DNA of 64,000 bases from UBA6054 sp963975575. GTDB lineage: Bacteria > Planctomycetota > Phycisphaerae > Phycisphaerales > UBA1924. The notes under the pieces are model-generated. The model saw only the letters and a program-made list of their open reading frames with translations. It made no database searches and was not told the origin of the DNA. Every line of letters starts with the position of its first letter. The stretch's first letter is position 1. A program made the translations under genes and the position numbers. Below are positions 32,758 to 42,418 of this stretch, one piece after another. The stretch lies in NCBI GenBank assembly GCA_963975575.1, contig CAXBHL010000001.1, positions 682,001-746,000 of the forward strand, given 5' to 3'.

Positions 32758-33345
32758 GTGCGAAAGAACCTGCTGCTGACGTTCTGGCTGGCCCTGCCGA
32801 TCCTCGTGTTCGCGGGGCTGGTCTGGTGGATCTTCGCGTCCGGAGCGCGCCCGTCGGGCATGGACGCCGAGCCGGTCGGTCCCGGCGCCGGCGACACGGG
32901 AGGGGCGAACGCGCTGGGCGAGTGGCTGGCCGGACGCAGCCCCAACGACGTGGAGCGTGCCAACATCGCCCGGCGGCAGGGGCGCGACGTCGATCCCTTC
33001 TGGTGGCCGGGGGGCACCCGGGTGGTCGTTGAAGACGCGGGGTCCGACGACGATCGGGGCGTGACGATCGGCTGGCTCGACGGGCAGACCGGCGTGCTGC
33101 GGGCGGTCGCGCTGCGGGCGGGCGGCGACGGGGCCTGGTCTTCGGTGCTGCGCGAGCAGCGCCCGGCGGAGGGGTCGCTGATCTATCTGAGCCGGGGCGC
33201 GATGGCCCAGCGGATCAGGGACGGACGCAGCGACGTGGTCGGCGCGGACGGCCAGATCCTGGTGCCGGTGTCCGTGCGCCCGGTGTCGACCGAGGGCGTG
33301 GCGGCGTCGGACCCGATCCCCTTGCTGCTGACGCTGCCGGGCTGA
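32758..33345 (+). CDS. Membrane-anchored protein of unknown function, 195 aa
   Basis: An N-terminal hydrophobic helix (LLLTFWLALPILVFAGLVWWIF, residues 4-26) with basic residues in front predicts a single anchor and a periplasmic domain of about 165 residues. The domain includes DPFWWPGGTRVVVED and VTIGWLDGQTGVLRAVALRA, a beta-strand pattern; no family recognised. GTG start at 32758. It sits 25 bases after sodA on the same strand. Confidence 0.65.
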   Translation: MRKNLLLTFWLALPILVFAGLVWWIFASGARPSGMDAEPVGPGAGDTGGANALGEWLAGRSPNDVERANIARRQGRDVDPFWWPGGTRVVVEDAGSDDDRGVTIGWLDGQTGVLRAVALRAGGDGAWSSVLREQRPAEGSLIYLSRGAMAQRIRDGRSDVVGADGQILVPVSVRPVSTEGVAASDPIPLLLTLPG

Positions 33346-33373
33346 TCGGGCTGGCGGTCGCCGTCGGGTTGGC

Positions 33374-34723
33374 TCAGGCCTTGCGGAGCAAGTTGAGATG
33401 CCGGTAGCGGCTGCCGAGCACCGTGTCGCTCGGGGCGTTGAGCCAGCGGTCGAGGACCTCGGCGTAGACCTGCCGGAAGTCGATCCGGAACTTGAGATCG
33501 CCCTCGTCGAGATCGTTGAGCGACGGATTGGGCCCGTGCACGCCGGCGTTGACCATGGGGCCGAAGAGGAACATGGGCGCGGCGGTGCCGTGGTCCGTGC
33601 CGCCCGAGGCGTTCTGTCCCACGCGCCGTCCAAACTCGGAGAAGCACACGCCGAGGACTCGTTCGGCGTTGCCCTGCGCCCCGAGGTCCTGATAGAACGC
33701 GCCCATGCCGTCGGAGAGCTGGGTGAGCAGGCGGGCGTGCTGGCCCTGCGCGCCGCCCTGTCCGGCGTGGGTGTCGAATCCGCCCAGCGAGACGTAGTAG
33801 ACGCGGGTCTTCATGCCGGCGCGGATCATCGAGGCGACCATGCTCAGCTGGTTGCCGAACTCCGTGCGGGGGTAGGTCGCCAGGGAGGGTGTGGCGACCG
33901 CCCGGCGGATCGTGTCGCTGGACACCCGCGCGTCCAGCGCGGTGCGGACCAGGAAAGAGGCGGGGGAGTTGTCGTCGTGCCCGGTCTCGGACTGGGCGTT
34001 GAGGATCTGCTCGTAGGCACCTGCGATCTGCTCGTTGCGGTCGCCCGTCCAGCGGAAGAGTTCCGCGGACTCGAGCGAGACGGGCATCGCGCTGCGTCCC
34101 TGCAGGGCCAGGGGCATGTCGCGCCCGAGCGCGATGGCGGGCTCGACCTTGCCCGCGTGCTCGTGCTCGGGCGAGCCCGACTCGCCCTTGCCGTAGCCGC
34201 AGCACTGCGAGTCGATGTAGCGCCCGAGCCAGCCGTCTCCGGTGCCGTTGGTGTCGGCGGTGTGCCAGATGTCCATGCTGGCGAAGTGGGAGCGGTTGGG
34301 GTTGGGATACCCGACGGACTGGACGACCGAGCAGAGGCCGTCGTCGTAGAGCCCGCGGAGGCGGGTCATCGCGGGATGGAGCCCGACGTCGGCCGCGCCG
34401 TTGGCGCCGTTGCGGCTGAGCTGGTGCACCTCGTTGGGCGAGAGCCCGATGGTGGGGCGGAACCTGCGGTAGTTGTCGTCGCGGAACGGAACCACAGTGT
34501 TGAGCCCGTCGTTGCCGCCGGAGAGCTGGACGACGACCAGCACGCGTCCCTCGTCCACCCCGGGGATCGAAGAGAGGCCCAACGCGGGACGCGGCAGCGC
34601 GAACGCGGCGTTCTGGAGGAAGGCGGGCACGGTCAGTGCGGCGGACGCGAACAGCGCGCCGGAGTGGAGGAACTCGCGGCGGGTGTAGGCCTTGGCTCGT
34701 GCGGGGTCGTTGTGCAGGCTCAT
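33374..34723 (-). CDS. DUF1501 family exported protein, 449 aa
   Basis: DUF1501 proteins are sulfatase/phosphatase-fold relatives that are abundant in planctomycetes; their activity is not established. The N-terminus has a twin-arginine signal (TRREFLHSGALF, then a hydrophobic stretch), so it is exported folded. Family segments: VVVQLSGGNDGLNTVVPF, SHFASMDIWHTAD, YYVSLGGFDTHAGQ, VCFSEFGRRVGQN and GTDHGTAAPMFLFG. It follows the DUF1800 gene by 52 bases, the usual pairing. Confidence 0.9.
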   Translation of the reverse strand: MSLHNDPARAKAYTRREFLHSGALFASAALTVPAFLQNAAFALPRPALGLSSIPGVDEGRVLVVVQLSGGNDGLNTVVPFRDDNYRRFRPTIGLSPNEVHQLSRNGANGAADVGLHPAMTRLRGLYDDGLCSVVQSVGYPNPNRSHFASMDIWHTADTNGTGDGWLGRYIDSQCCGYGKGESGSPEHEHAGKVEPAIALGRDMPLALQGRSAMPVSLESAELFRWTGDRNEQIAGAYEQILNAQSETGHDDNSPASFLVRTALDARVSSDTIRRAVATPSLATYPRTEFGNQLSMVASMIRAGMKTRVYYVSLGGFDTHAGQGGAQGQHARLLTQLSDGMGAFYQDLGAQGNAERVLGVCFSEFGRRVGQNASGGTDHGTAAPMFLFGPMVNAGVHGPNPSLNDLDEGDLKFRIDFRQVYAEVLDRWLNAPSDTVLGSRYRHLNLLRKA

Positions 34724-34775
34724 GGGCGGGTCCTCGGCGCGGCGGCGCGGTCGGCGGGGGAGCAGGGGCTGGGGC

Positions 34776-36308
34776 TCAGCAGAGCTGGTACTCGGGCATG
34801 GCGGTGATCAGCAGCATCAGGGCGGCCAGCGCGGGCTGGGCGGTGGGGTTGTCGGAGGTCTCGACGGTCCGGGCGAGGGTCTCCATCGCGTGCTCGTCGC
34901 GCCGGCCCATGGCTAGGTCCATCAGGCGTCCGACGATCTCCCGCGTGTCCGCGGGGCGTCCGGGCTCGACCAGCATCGGGACGACCGATCGCGGGTCGTA
35001 GTCGCCGGCGATGGCGCGCCGGGCGGGGCTGCCGGGCTGCGCACCGGTGATGAGGTAGGCCAGCGTGTTCTGGCGGGCGAACATCGTGGCGGTGTTGATC
35101 CACGATCGCCCGCCGTCCCAGCCCTTCACGGAAGGCGGGAAGAAGAGGTTCTGGCCCATCCGCTCCATCGCGTCGGCCATGGTGTTCAGATCGCGGGCGG
35201 GCACGCCGAGCGTGCGGACCGCGCCGACGACGAGTTCGGCGGGGGACTTGATCTTGCTGTGGGCGACCTCGTCCGAGTAGAAGTGCCTGGACTTGAAGAG
35301 CGTCTTGAGGACCGGGGCCAGGTCGTACCGCTCGCGGGTGATGCGGTCGGCGAGCATCTTGACGCAGGCGAGGTCGGTGCCGGTCACGTCGCGCGGCTGG
35401 GCCGCCACGTCGGCGACGAAGAATCGGTAGAGCCTCGTGGCGATGAAGGGGGCGCAGGCCTGGTGACGCAGGATCGCGGACACGAACCCGTCCCCGTCCA
35501 CGCGGTCGCGGACCCCGAGGACCTGCTTGGGCCCACTGTCGTGCATGTTCTCGCGGAAGACGAACGCGTCGTCCTCGTACGTGTAGCCGGTCAGCGCCCG
35601 CGCGCCCTCCTTGATGTCCCGCTCCGTGTAGTTGCCCTCGCCGAGCGAGAACAGCTCCATCAGTTCTCGCGCGAGGTTCTCGTTGGGGCTCTGCCGGCGG
35701 TTCTGGTTGTTGTTGAGGTACCGCAGCATCGCCGGGTCGCGGATGATGCCGGCCAGCAGGCGCGGGTAGCTCTTCGCGTTGCCGCGGAACATCCGGTTCT
35801 GCATGTACATGTGGTACGAGTCTTCGACCGAGCGGTAGCTGGTGGCGAAATGGCCGTGCCAGAAGAGCGTCAGTTTCTCTTCCAGCGGGCGGGGCGTCTG
35901 GATCATCCGCTGGATCCACCACCGCCTGATCTGGGCCATCTGCTGCCGGTCGGAGCGTTGGGCCGCCTGGCGCTGGTCGCGGAACCGGGCCACCGTGTCC
36001 TCGTCGCCACGCTGCCGGGCCGTGCGGATCACCCGCTGATCTTCCAGCGAGAGCGGACGCATGATGTCCTTGTTGAACAGGTCGTGTTCGTCGGGTTCGT
36101 TGGGGACGCTCTCGAAGTCAACCAGGTGGTCGACCGCCTCGTCGAGCCCCCACGAAACAAGCGTGTTGATCTGGATCTCGGTGCCGCCGAATCCCGCGCG
36201 GCGCAGCAGGTGGCGGGCCTGGGCCGGCCCGAACGCTTCGCGCGGGAGCGGGTCGAGCAGGTTCCGCAGCGGGATGGTGGGGGCGGCTCGGCTTGGATCG
36301 GTCGTCAT
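34776..36308 (-). CDS. DUF1800 family protein, 510 aa
   Basis: Family motifs: ARHLLRRAGFGGT, LTLFWHGHFATSYRSV, LNNNQNRRQSPNENLAREL, ELFSLGEGNYTERDIKEGAR, ALTGYTY and FPPSVKGWDGGRSWIN. Function is unknown; the gene is nearly always next to DUF1501 and the two are presumed to act together at the cell surface. No signal peptide is visible at the N-terminus. CGGAG lies upstream of ATG 36308. Confidence 0.9.
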   Translation of the reverse strand: MTTDPSRAAPTIPLRNLLDPLPREAFGPAQARHLLRRAGFGGTEIQINTLVSWGLDEAVDHLVDFESVPNEPDEHDLFNKDIMRPLSLEDQRVIRTARQRGDEDTVARFRDQRQAAQRSDRQQMAQIRRWWIQRMIQTPRPLEEKLTLFWHGHFATSYRSVEDSYHMYMQNRMFRGNAKSYPRLLAGIIRDPAMLRYLNNNQNRRQSPNENLARELMELFSLGEGNYTERDIKEGARALTGYTYEDDAFVFRENMHDSGPKQVLGVRDRVDGDGFVSAILRHQACAPFIATRLYRFFVADVAAQPRDVTGTDLACVKMLADRITRERYDLAPVLKTLFKSRHFYSDEVAHSKIKSPAELVVGAVRTLGVPARDLNTMADAMERMGQNLFFPPSVKGWDGGRSWINTATMFARQNTLAYLITGAQPGSPARRAIAGDYDPRSVVPMLVEPGRPADTREIVGRLMDLAMGRRDEHAMETLARTVETSDNPTAQPALAALMLLITAMPEYQLC

Positions 36309-36399
36309 GGGCTGCTCCGCGTGGCTGATCGGCCGAACGATCGGCGGGCATCACGCATTGCAGCATACCGGAACGTGGGGGAAACGATTCGTCCCTTTC

Positions 36400-37806
36400 T
36401 CAGGGCTTTCGCGGCCTGGCGAGCCGGCTGAGCCATGCGGCGGTGACCACCGCCAGGAGCAGCAGGATCGCCCCGGTCGCCTGGTGGGTGGTTGTCACCA
36501 GGGCCTCCAGGGTGCGGATGGGGGCCGCCGCGGCCAGGCGATCGGCCGTGGGGACCTCAAGCGGCTCTTTCCGGGTCATGATCAGGCCCAGCGCCGCCCA
36601 GCCGAGCAGGAACTGGACCGTGACGATCCCGTGCAGCCCCGCGCCGAGGCGCCGGATGCCCTTGAAACCGGCTCCGGCCTTTCCGACGCGGATGGCGAAC
36701 GCGCCCGCGAGCACGATGACGAACATGACCACGAAGGCGAACGCGGCGTGGGTCAGGCGGGCGTGGCTGGCGCCGGGGCTGGGGGGATCCATCCGGTCCA
36801 GGTGCCGGGCGGCCGCGCCCATGGCGAGCTGGAGGAACAAGAAACCCACCATCAGCCATCCCCATTTGCGGGCCTTCGCGGCCGCCGCCGCGCGTTCCTC
36901 GTCGGGGGGAAGCTGGGTCCACGGCAGGCTCAGGCCCGCCGCGAGCAGGCCGGCGAGCGTGAAGACGATCTGGCCGAACACGCCGTGGAGAATGGCGATG
37001 GGGGTGCTCAGCTCGGAGACGCGCTTGATCCCCATGTAGCCCTGGACGCAGACGGCGACGAAGAGCAGCAAGGCCAGCAGTTTGCAGTACTTGCGCGGCT
37101 CGAACAGGAGCACGCTGACCATCAGCACGATCGTCGCCAGGCCAGCCAGCGTGCCGAACAGGCGGTGGGAGTGTTCGAGGAAGATCCGCGGTTCGGACAT
37201 GAGTTCGAAGGGGAACAGAACGGAGACCGCACCGTAAGAAGTCACCGCGTCGGGGACGGCCAGGCCGGATTCGGTGCTTGTCACCGCGCCGCCCACCGCG
37301 ATCAGGGGGAGGTACACGAAGACCGTGACGAGCCCCAGCCGGGCGAGCCAGGCGGATCGGGAAGTCAGGCGGGCCCGCCCACCGCGGGCGAGGAGGGCGC
37401 CGATCCCGCCGGCGATGACGCACAAAAGAATGGTCCCCGGGATGATCAGCACGGCCTCGGACCGGAACTGGTTGGCGTACTCGGCCATGGCGTCGGTCGA
37501 CTCGGGTTGTTCGACGGCGACCGAGCCGACAATGAGCAGGTTCACCAGGCCCGTGACGAGGCCGCCCAGGAGACCGGCTTTGACGCGCCCGACAGACGGG
37601 TGGGCGCGGAGTGTGAGCACGTTGGTGGCCACGAGGGCGACGATCAGGATCGGCAGCGTGGTTGCGGCCGATGCGTCGATGGCGGGCAGGTGGAGCACCC
37701 ACGCGAGCACCCAAACAACGATGACGCCGGCGAACCCGACAGTGAGGGCGGCGAGGGCGCCGGGCGTGGCGATGGTGGGGGGGTGGGCGTTGTTGTTGTC
37801 GGTCAT
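36400..37806 (-). CDS. ctaA: Heme A synthase, COX15/CtaA family, 468 aa
   Basis: It oxidises heme O to heme A for the caa3 oxidase. It is a polytopic membrane protein with two related halves. Key His sites: LEHSHRLFGTLAG, ILHGVFGQIVF, SHARLTHAAFAFVV and TTTHQATGAILLL; the TSTESGLAVPD loop follows a helix as in the family. ATG 37806 with ACGGAGG upstream is chosen over earlier in-frame starts. At 468 aa it is longer than Bacillus CtaA (about 300) owing to extra N-terminal helices. It is divergent from actA with a palindromic operator-like site between them. Confidence 0.88.
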   Translation of the reverse strand: MTDNNNAHPPTIATPGALAALTVGFAGVIVVWVLAWVLHLPAIDASAATTLPILIVALVATNVLTLRAHPSVGRVKAGLLGGLVTGLVNLLIVGSVAVEQPESTDAMAEYANQFRSEAVLIIPGTILLCVIAGGIGALLARGGRARLTSRSAWLARLGLVTVFVYLPLIAVGGAVTSTESGLAVPDAVTSYGAVSVLFPFELMSEPRIFLEHSHRLFGTLAGLATIVLMVSVLLFEPRKYCKLLALLLFVAVCVQGYMGIKRVSELSTPIAILHGVFGQIVFTLAGLLAAGLSLPWTQLPPDEERAAAAAKARKWGWLMVGFLFLQLAMGAAARHLDRMDPPSPGASHARLTHAAFAFVVMFVIVLAGAFAIRVGKAGAGFKGIRRLGAGLHGIVTVQFLLGWAALGLIMTRKEPLEVPTADRLAAAAPIRTLEALVTTTHQATGAILLLLAVVTAAWLSRLARPRKP

Positions 37807-37838
37807 GGTTGCCTCCGTGAGGCCGGGTTCTCGTTGCG

Positions 37839-37857
37839 ATTGAGACCCATTCTCAAT
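37839..37857. promoter_or_regulatory. Perfect 7-7 dyad, Fur-box-like, between ctaA and actA
   Basis: ATTGAGA (37839-37845) and TCTCAAT (37851-37857) are perfect inverted arms around CCCAT. The minus-strand reading TTGAGAAT resembles half of a Fur-type box (TGAGAATnATTCTCA), while the centre differs. It lies just downstream of a TTGACC (37866-37861, minus strand), where a ctaA promoter spacer would be. Confidence 0.5.
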
Positions 37858-37860
37858 TCC

Positions 37861-37866
37861 GGTCAA
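37861..37866 (-). promoter_or_regulatory. -35-like TTGACC for ctaA
   Basis: TTGACC on the minus strand precedes the dyad; a weak -10 would fall around 37838-37844. Binding of a regulator to the dyad would block this promoter. Confidence 0.35.
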
Positions 37867-38024
37867 ACCGTGCAAATACCGGGATAGTGTACCCGAGAAC
37901 AGGACAAATTTCGGCTGGGCCGCACAACACGGATGCGGGACAACGGGCTACTCTTACGGCGTGTCACGGTGCTCGGGGCCCGTCCGGGTGTTCTCCCGGG
38001 CTCCCCGGCCGACGGAGGCAGCCT

Positions 38025-38723
38025 GTGAAGCCGATTTTTCCGAAGTGGTTGAACGCACTCCCCACGGTCGCCTTCGCGGTGATCAACGGCGGGGTGATTC
38101 TGGTGGTCGCGGGGTTCTGGTATTACGCGACCCCGAAGTTCTGGGAGGTCGGCTACATGCCGACCCAGCCCGGCTCGGGGTTCAATCACCAGATCCACGC
38201 GGGCAAGCTGGGCATGGACTGCCGGTACTGCCACACAAACGTCGAGAAGTCCTGGCACGCCAACGTGCCGACCGTGGCGACCTGCATGGGTTGCCACCAG
38301 GAGGGCATGTTGGGCCCCGACGCGAGCGCGACGGCGGACAAGGTCGCGTTCATCCGCGAGGCCTACGCGGCGGACCGGCCGATCGAGTGGCGCAAGATCC
38401 ACGTGCTGCCCGACTACGCCAACTTCCCGCACCATGTGCACGTGAACGCGGGCGTGAGCTGCTATTCGTGCCACGGGCAGATCGCGGGCATGCCGGTGGT
38501 GGCGCAGGCCGAGCCGCTGAGCATGGGCTGGTGCCTCGAGTGCCACCGCAACCCGGTGGAGAAGCTCGTTCCCAGGGACCGTGTGACGGACCTGTACTGG
38601 GTCGAGCACGAGTGGTTCGACAAGCCTGTCGCCGAGCGGGCCCACGCGGGGCTGACCGCCTCGCAGCTCGTGGATTCGCTGTTCCGCAATCCGCCCGAGC
38701 ACTGCGCGGCCTGCCACTACTGA
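38025..38723 (+). CDS. actA: Alternative Complex III pentaheme cytochrome c, ActA, 232 aa
   Basis: Five CxxCH heme sites are present: CRYCH, CMGCH, CYSCH, CLECH and CAACH. One N-terminal membrane helix (VAFAVINGGVILVVAGFWYY) anchors it, with the hemes outside the cytoplasmic membrane. ActA passes electrons from the ActB iron-sulfur centres to ActE or the oxidase. GTG 38025 follows CGGAGG by 6-7 bases. It is the first gene of the act-cox run. Maturation of its hemes would use the resB/ccsA system encoded at 56-61 kb. Confidence 0.93.
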   Translation: MKPIFPKWLNALPTVAFAVINGGVILVVAGFWYYATPKFWEVGYMPTQPGSGFNHQIHAGKLGMDCRYCHTNVEKSWHANVPTVATCMGCHQEGMLGPDASATADKVAFIREAYAADRPIEWRKIHVLPDYANFPHHVHVNAGVSCYSCHGQIAGMPVVAQAEPLSMGWCLECHRNPVEKLVPRDRVTDLYWVEHEWFDKPVAERAHAGLTASQLVDSLFRNPPEHCAACHY

Positions 38724-38790
38724 TCCCCGACCCGTCGCTGAACTATCGACGACCCCGCGGGGCCCAGGGCCCCGACGACGAGACGACACC

Positions 38791-41700
38791 ATGAGCACCA
38801 TCGATCAGTGCCCGTCCACCAAGGGCAAGCTCGACATCCCGGAGTCCCCCGCGCAGCTGGCCCGCATGAGCGGGCGGCCCGTGTGGCGATCGGCCGAGGA
38901 GTTCTCCGGCGATCCCGCCTTCAAGGAGTTCGTCGAGCGCGAGTTCCCCGGCGGCGCGAGCCTGCTGGAGGAAACGAGCCGGCGTTCTTTCATGAAGGTC
39001 ATGGGCGCCTCGCTCGCGCTGGCGGGCGCGGCCACGCTGCCCGGCTGCCGGCGTCCGGACCGCAAGATCCTCGCGTATTCCCGCCAGGTGCCCGAGGAGG
39101 TCGTCCCGGGCAAGCCGCTGTACTTCGCCACCGCGCTGCCCCTGCCCGGCGGCGGCGCCGAGGGCGTGCTGGTGGAGACCCACGGCGGACGCCCGACCAA
39201 GATCGAGGGCAACCCGCTGCATCCCAACAATCGCGGCGCGACCTCGGCCTACGCCCAGGCGAGCGTGCTCGATCTCTACGACCCCGACCGGCTCAAGTAC
39301 CCCGTGTATCACAACCCCGCCCGCGGGCACCTGCCCGCGACGCTGGACGACTTCAAGTACTGGGCGCACGAGCACTTTGCCGGCTTCGACGCCAACGGCG
39401 GCGCGGGTCTGGCGTTCATCGTCGACAAGCAGACTTCGCCGACGCGCGACCGCATGCGCGATCAGGTCCTGGCTCGCTGGCCGAACGCCGAGTGGGTCGC
39501 GTGGAACCCGGCCGAGCACCGCGGCGGCATCGAGGGCACCCGTATCGCCTTCGGCGCGCCGCACCGCGCCCGGTACCGCTTCGAGAAGGCCGAGCGGGTG
39601 CTCAGCGTCAACTGCGACATCGTCAGCGACGGGCCGGACCAGGTGTACCACGCCCGCGGCCTGGCGAGCACCCGGAAGGTTCGTCACGCCGGCGACCCCA
39701 TGAGCCGGCTGTACGTCGTCGAGAGCCGCCCGACCGCGACCGGCTCGATGGCCGACCACCGCTTCCGGCTCAACCCCGGCCAGATGGGCGCGTTCGTCGC
39801 GGCCATCGCCCGCGCGTTCGGCATCGATGCCCCGGCCCCCGCGGTCATCGGCATCCCCGCGGCGCACATCGAGGCGATCGCGGAGGACCTGCGTTCGCAC
39901 GCCGGGCACGCGGTGGTGGTCCCCGGCGAGGGACTGCCCGCCGAGGCCTACGCCCTGGCGATGGCGATCAACGCCCAGCTCGGGGCGATCGGCGAGATCG
40001 TCGAACTGTTCCCAATGAACGACGAGTCGGCCTCGGACGGGGGCGCGGCGCTGGCCGCCCTGACCGCTCGGCTCAACGCGGGCCGGATCGGCACGCTCGT
40101 GGTGATGGGCGCCAACCCGGTGCACAACGCGCCGGGCTCGTGGAACTTCGCCGAGGCGTTCGCCAAGGCCCCGGTCCGCGTGACGCTGTCGGTCGGCCAG
40201 TCCGAGACGGCCGCGGCGTCGACCTGGTCGCTCAACGGCGCCCACCCGCTTGAGGCGTGGGGCGACGTGGCCGCGACGGACGGCACGCTGTCGGTGGTCC
40301 AGCCGATGATCGCGCCCCTGTTCGAGCCGGCCCTCTCTCAGATCGAGCTGCTCTCGCTGCTGGTCAGCAAGGAGTCGGCGGTCAACCCCGACGGCTACGC
40401 CCTGGTCTCGCGGACGTGGGCTTCCAGCTCGGGCGCGGCGGAGGGTTCGTCGCGGTTCGAGGGCGTGTGGCGGCGTGCGTTGCACGACGGGATCGCGGCC
40501 GGCTCGACCGGACGCCCCGCCCAGGCCCGGCTGCGGATGATGGACGTGGCCAGCGCGTTCCGGTCGCTGCCCGCGGCCCCGGCCCCCGGGCCCAACGCGA
40601 TGGAGGTCGAGTTCTACACCGTGCGGCTCAACGACGGCGGCAGCGCGAACAACGCGTGGCTGCAGGAACTGCCCGAGGTCGGTTCCAGCGTGGTCTGGGA
40701 CAACCCGGTCTACGTCAGCCCGATGACCGCCAAGACGCTGGGCCTGCTGCCCGAGCACACGCGGATCGACGAGTACAACCCCTACATCAAGCAGCAGATG
40801 CCCCAGGCCAGGATGGCGACCCTGACGGTGGGCGGCCAGAAGATGGATGTGGCGGTCTGGATCATGCCGGGCATGGCGGACTACGTGATCGGCGCCAAGC
40901 TCGGGTACGGGCGCACCAAGGCCGGGCTCGTGGGCGATCAGACCGGTTTCAACACGTACCTGGTCAAGCCCGCGGGCATGCTCGCGACGGCGGCCAAGCT
41001 CGAGCGGGCCGGCGGGACCTACACGATCGCGTCGACGCAGAACCACTGGTCCCTGGCCGCCAAGAGCGAGGCCAAGGACAAGGAGCAGCGCGACACGATC
41101 GTTCGCGCGATGGACAAGAAGTGGTGGGACAAGTACGGCGGTGAGGTCAAGCTCGAGCCCGACCACATCTACGGCACGGAGACCTCGCGTCTGAACGTGG
41201 CCGAGCGGATCGGCGAGCTGTCGCACACCCCGCCGAACGAGATGGCGGCGTACGAGAACCCGCTGAACCGTTCGACCGGAGAACCGGACCCGACGGAGAT
41301 GAAGCCGGTCCCGGCCCTGCTCGGGCGCGAGGTCCCGCCGGCGTACTCCCGCGGGCCGCAGTGGGGCATGTCGATCGACATGAACGCCTGCTCGGGCTGC
41401 GGCGTGTGCACGGTGGCGTGCCAGGCCGAGAACAGCATCCCCGTCGTGGGCAAGAGCGAGGTGGCCAAGGGCCGCGAGATGACCTGGATCCGCGTGGACC
41501 GCTACTTCGTCGGCGAGGACCTGAACAACCCCGACGAGATGCTGATGCAGCCGGTCGCGTGCGTGCACTGCGAGAACGCCCCGTGCGAGACCGTGTGCCC
41601 GGTCAACGCGACGATCCACGGCCCCGAGGGCACAAACAACATGGCCTACAACCGCTGCATCGGCACGCGGTACTGCGCCAACAACTGCCCGTACAAGGTC

Positions 41701-42396
41701 CGCAGGTTCAACTTCTTCGATTACGCCGTCAAGAAGTTCCGCGGCGGCCTGAACGAGAACTACGTTTCGAAGGACGTCGTCGACGTCTTCGACGAGCACG
41801 TCACCAGCGACCGGACGCTCAACCAGAACTTCGTGCCGCCGCGCCTGCGCAAGAAGCTGGACGAGATCGGCAAGATGCAGTTCAACCCCGACGTCACGGT
41901 GCGTTCGCGCGGCGTGATGGAGAAGTGCACGTACTGCATCCAGCGGGTCAACGAGGCCCGCCAGGAGGTCAAGGTCAAGGGCCTGTGGAAAGAGGCCGAC
42001 CAGGTCGGCCCGATCCCGGACGGCTACTTCCAGTCCGCCTGCCAGCAGGCCTGCCCGAGCGGGGCGATCAGCTTCGGCGACGTGCTCGACCCGGACTCGA
42101 AGGTCTCCGCCGACCGGGCGTCCGGGCGGACGTACATGCTGCTGGGCTACCTGAACACGCGGCCGCGGACGACCTACATGATGCGTGTGCGCAACCCGAA
42201 CAGCGCCATCCGCGTGTTCGACGAGCACGACCCGCTCGACCACGGCGGCGGGCACGGGGACGACGGGCACGGGGACGGCCACGAAGGCGGCGCGACGGAC
42301 GGCGGGCACGCCTCCGCCGCCTACGTCGACGGCCTGAAGAAGTACACGGACCAGGGATACTCGCTCAGCCTCCGCGTGCTGGGCGCAACTGTCTGA
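38791..42396 (+). CDS. actB: Alternative Complex III iron-sulfur/molybdopterin-fold subunit ActB, 1201 aa
   Basis: The N-terminus has a twin-arginine motif (TSRRSFMKVMG, about residue 65) followed by a short hydrophobic stretch. Residues about 80-830 form a molybdopterin-oxidoreductase-type fold which in known ACIII carries no cofactor. Residues about 865-1115 hold four ferredoxin motifs: CSGCGVCTVAC, CVHCENAPCETVC, CIGTRYCANNC and CTYCIQR with CQQACPSGA. The third has Thr where a second Cys would be, as expected for the [3Fe-4S] centre of ACIII. The last 45 residues are His/Gly/Asp-rich. It follows actA by 67 bases. Confidence 0.94.
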   Translation: MSTIDQCPSTKGKLDIPESPAQLARMSGRPVWRSAEEFSGDPAFKEFVEREFPGGASLLEETSRRSFMKVMGASLALAGAATLPGCRRPDRKILAYSRQVPEEVVPGKPLYFATALPLPGGGAEGVLVETHGGRPTKIEGNPLHPNNRGATSAYAQASVLDLYDPDRLKYPVYHNPARGHLPATLDDFKYWAHEHFAGFDANGGAGLAFIVDKQTSPTRDRMRDQVLARWPNAEWVAWNPAEHRGGIEGTRIAFGAPHRARYRFEKAERVLSVNCDIVSDGPDQVYHARGLASTRKVRHAGDPMSRLYVVESRPTATGSMADHRFRLNPGQMGAFVAAIARAFGIDAPAPAVIGIPAAHIEAIAEDLRSHAGHAVVVPGEGLPAEAYALAMAINAQLGAIGEIVELFPMNDESASDGGAALAALTARLNAGRIGTLVVMGANPVHNAPGSWNFAEAFAKAPVRVTLSVGQSETAAASTWSLNGAHPLEAWGDVAATDGTLSVVQPMIAPLFEPALSQIELLSLLVSKESAVNPDGYALVSRTWASSSGAAEGSSRFEGVWRRALHDGIAAGSTGRPAQARLRMMDVASAFRSLPAAPAPGPNAMEVEFYTVRLNDGGSANNAWLQELPEVGSSVVWDNPVYVSPMTAKTLGLLPEHTRIDEYNPYIKQQMPQARMATLTVGGQKMDVAVWIMPGMADYVIGAKLGYGRTKAGLVGDQTGFNTYLVKPAGMLATAAKLERAGGTYTIASTQNHWSLAAKSEAKDKEQRDTIVRAMDKKWWDKYGGEVKLEPDHIYGTETSRLNVAERIGELSHTPPNEMAAYENPLNRSTGEPDPTEMKPVPALLGREVPPAYSRGPQWGMSIDMNACSGCGVCTVACQAENSIPVVGKSEVAKGREMTWIRVDRYFVGEDLNNPDEMLMQPVACVHCENAPCETVCPVNATIHGPEGTNNMAYNRCIGTRYCANNCPYKVRRFNFFDYAVKKFRGGLNENYVSKDVVDVFDEHVTSDRTLNQNFVPPRLRKKLDEIGKMQFNPDVTVRSRGVMEKCTYCIQRVNEARQEVKVKGLWKEADQVGPIPDGYFQSACQQACPSGAISFGDVLDPDSKVSADRASGRTYMLLGYLNTRPRTTYMMRVRNPNSAIRVFDEHDPLDHGGGHGDDGHGDGHEGGATDGGHASAAYVDGLKKYTDQGYSLSLRVLGATV

Positions 42397-42418
42397 TGAC
42401 GGGAACGGTGGAACGACC

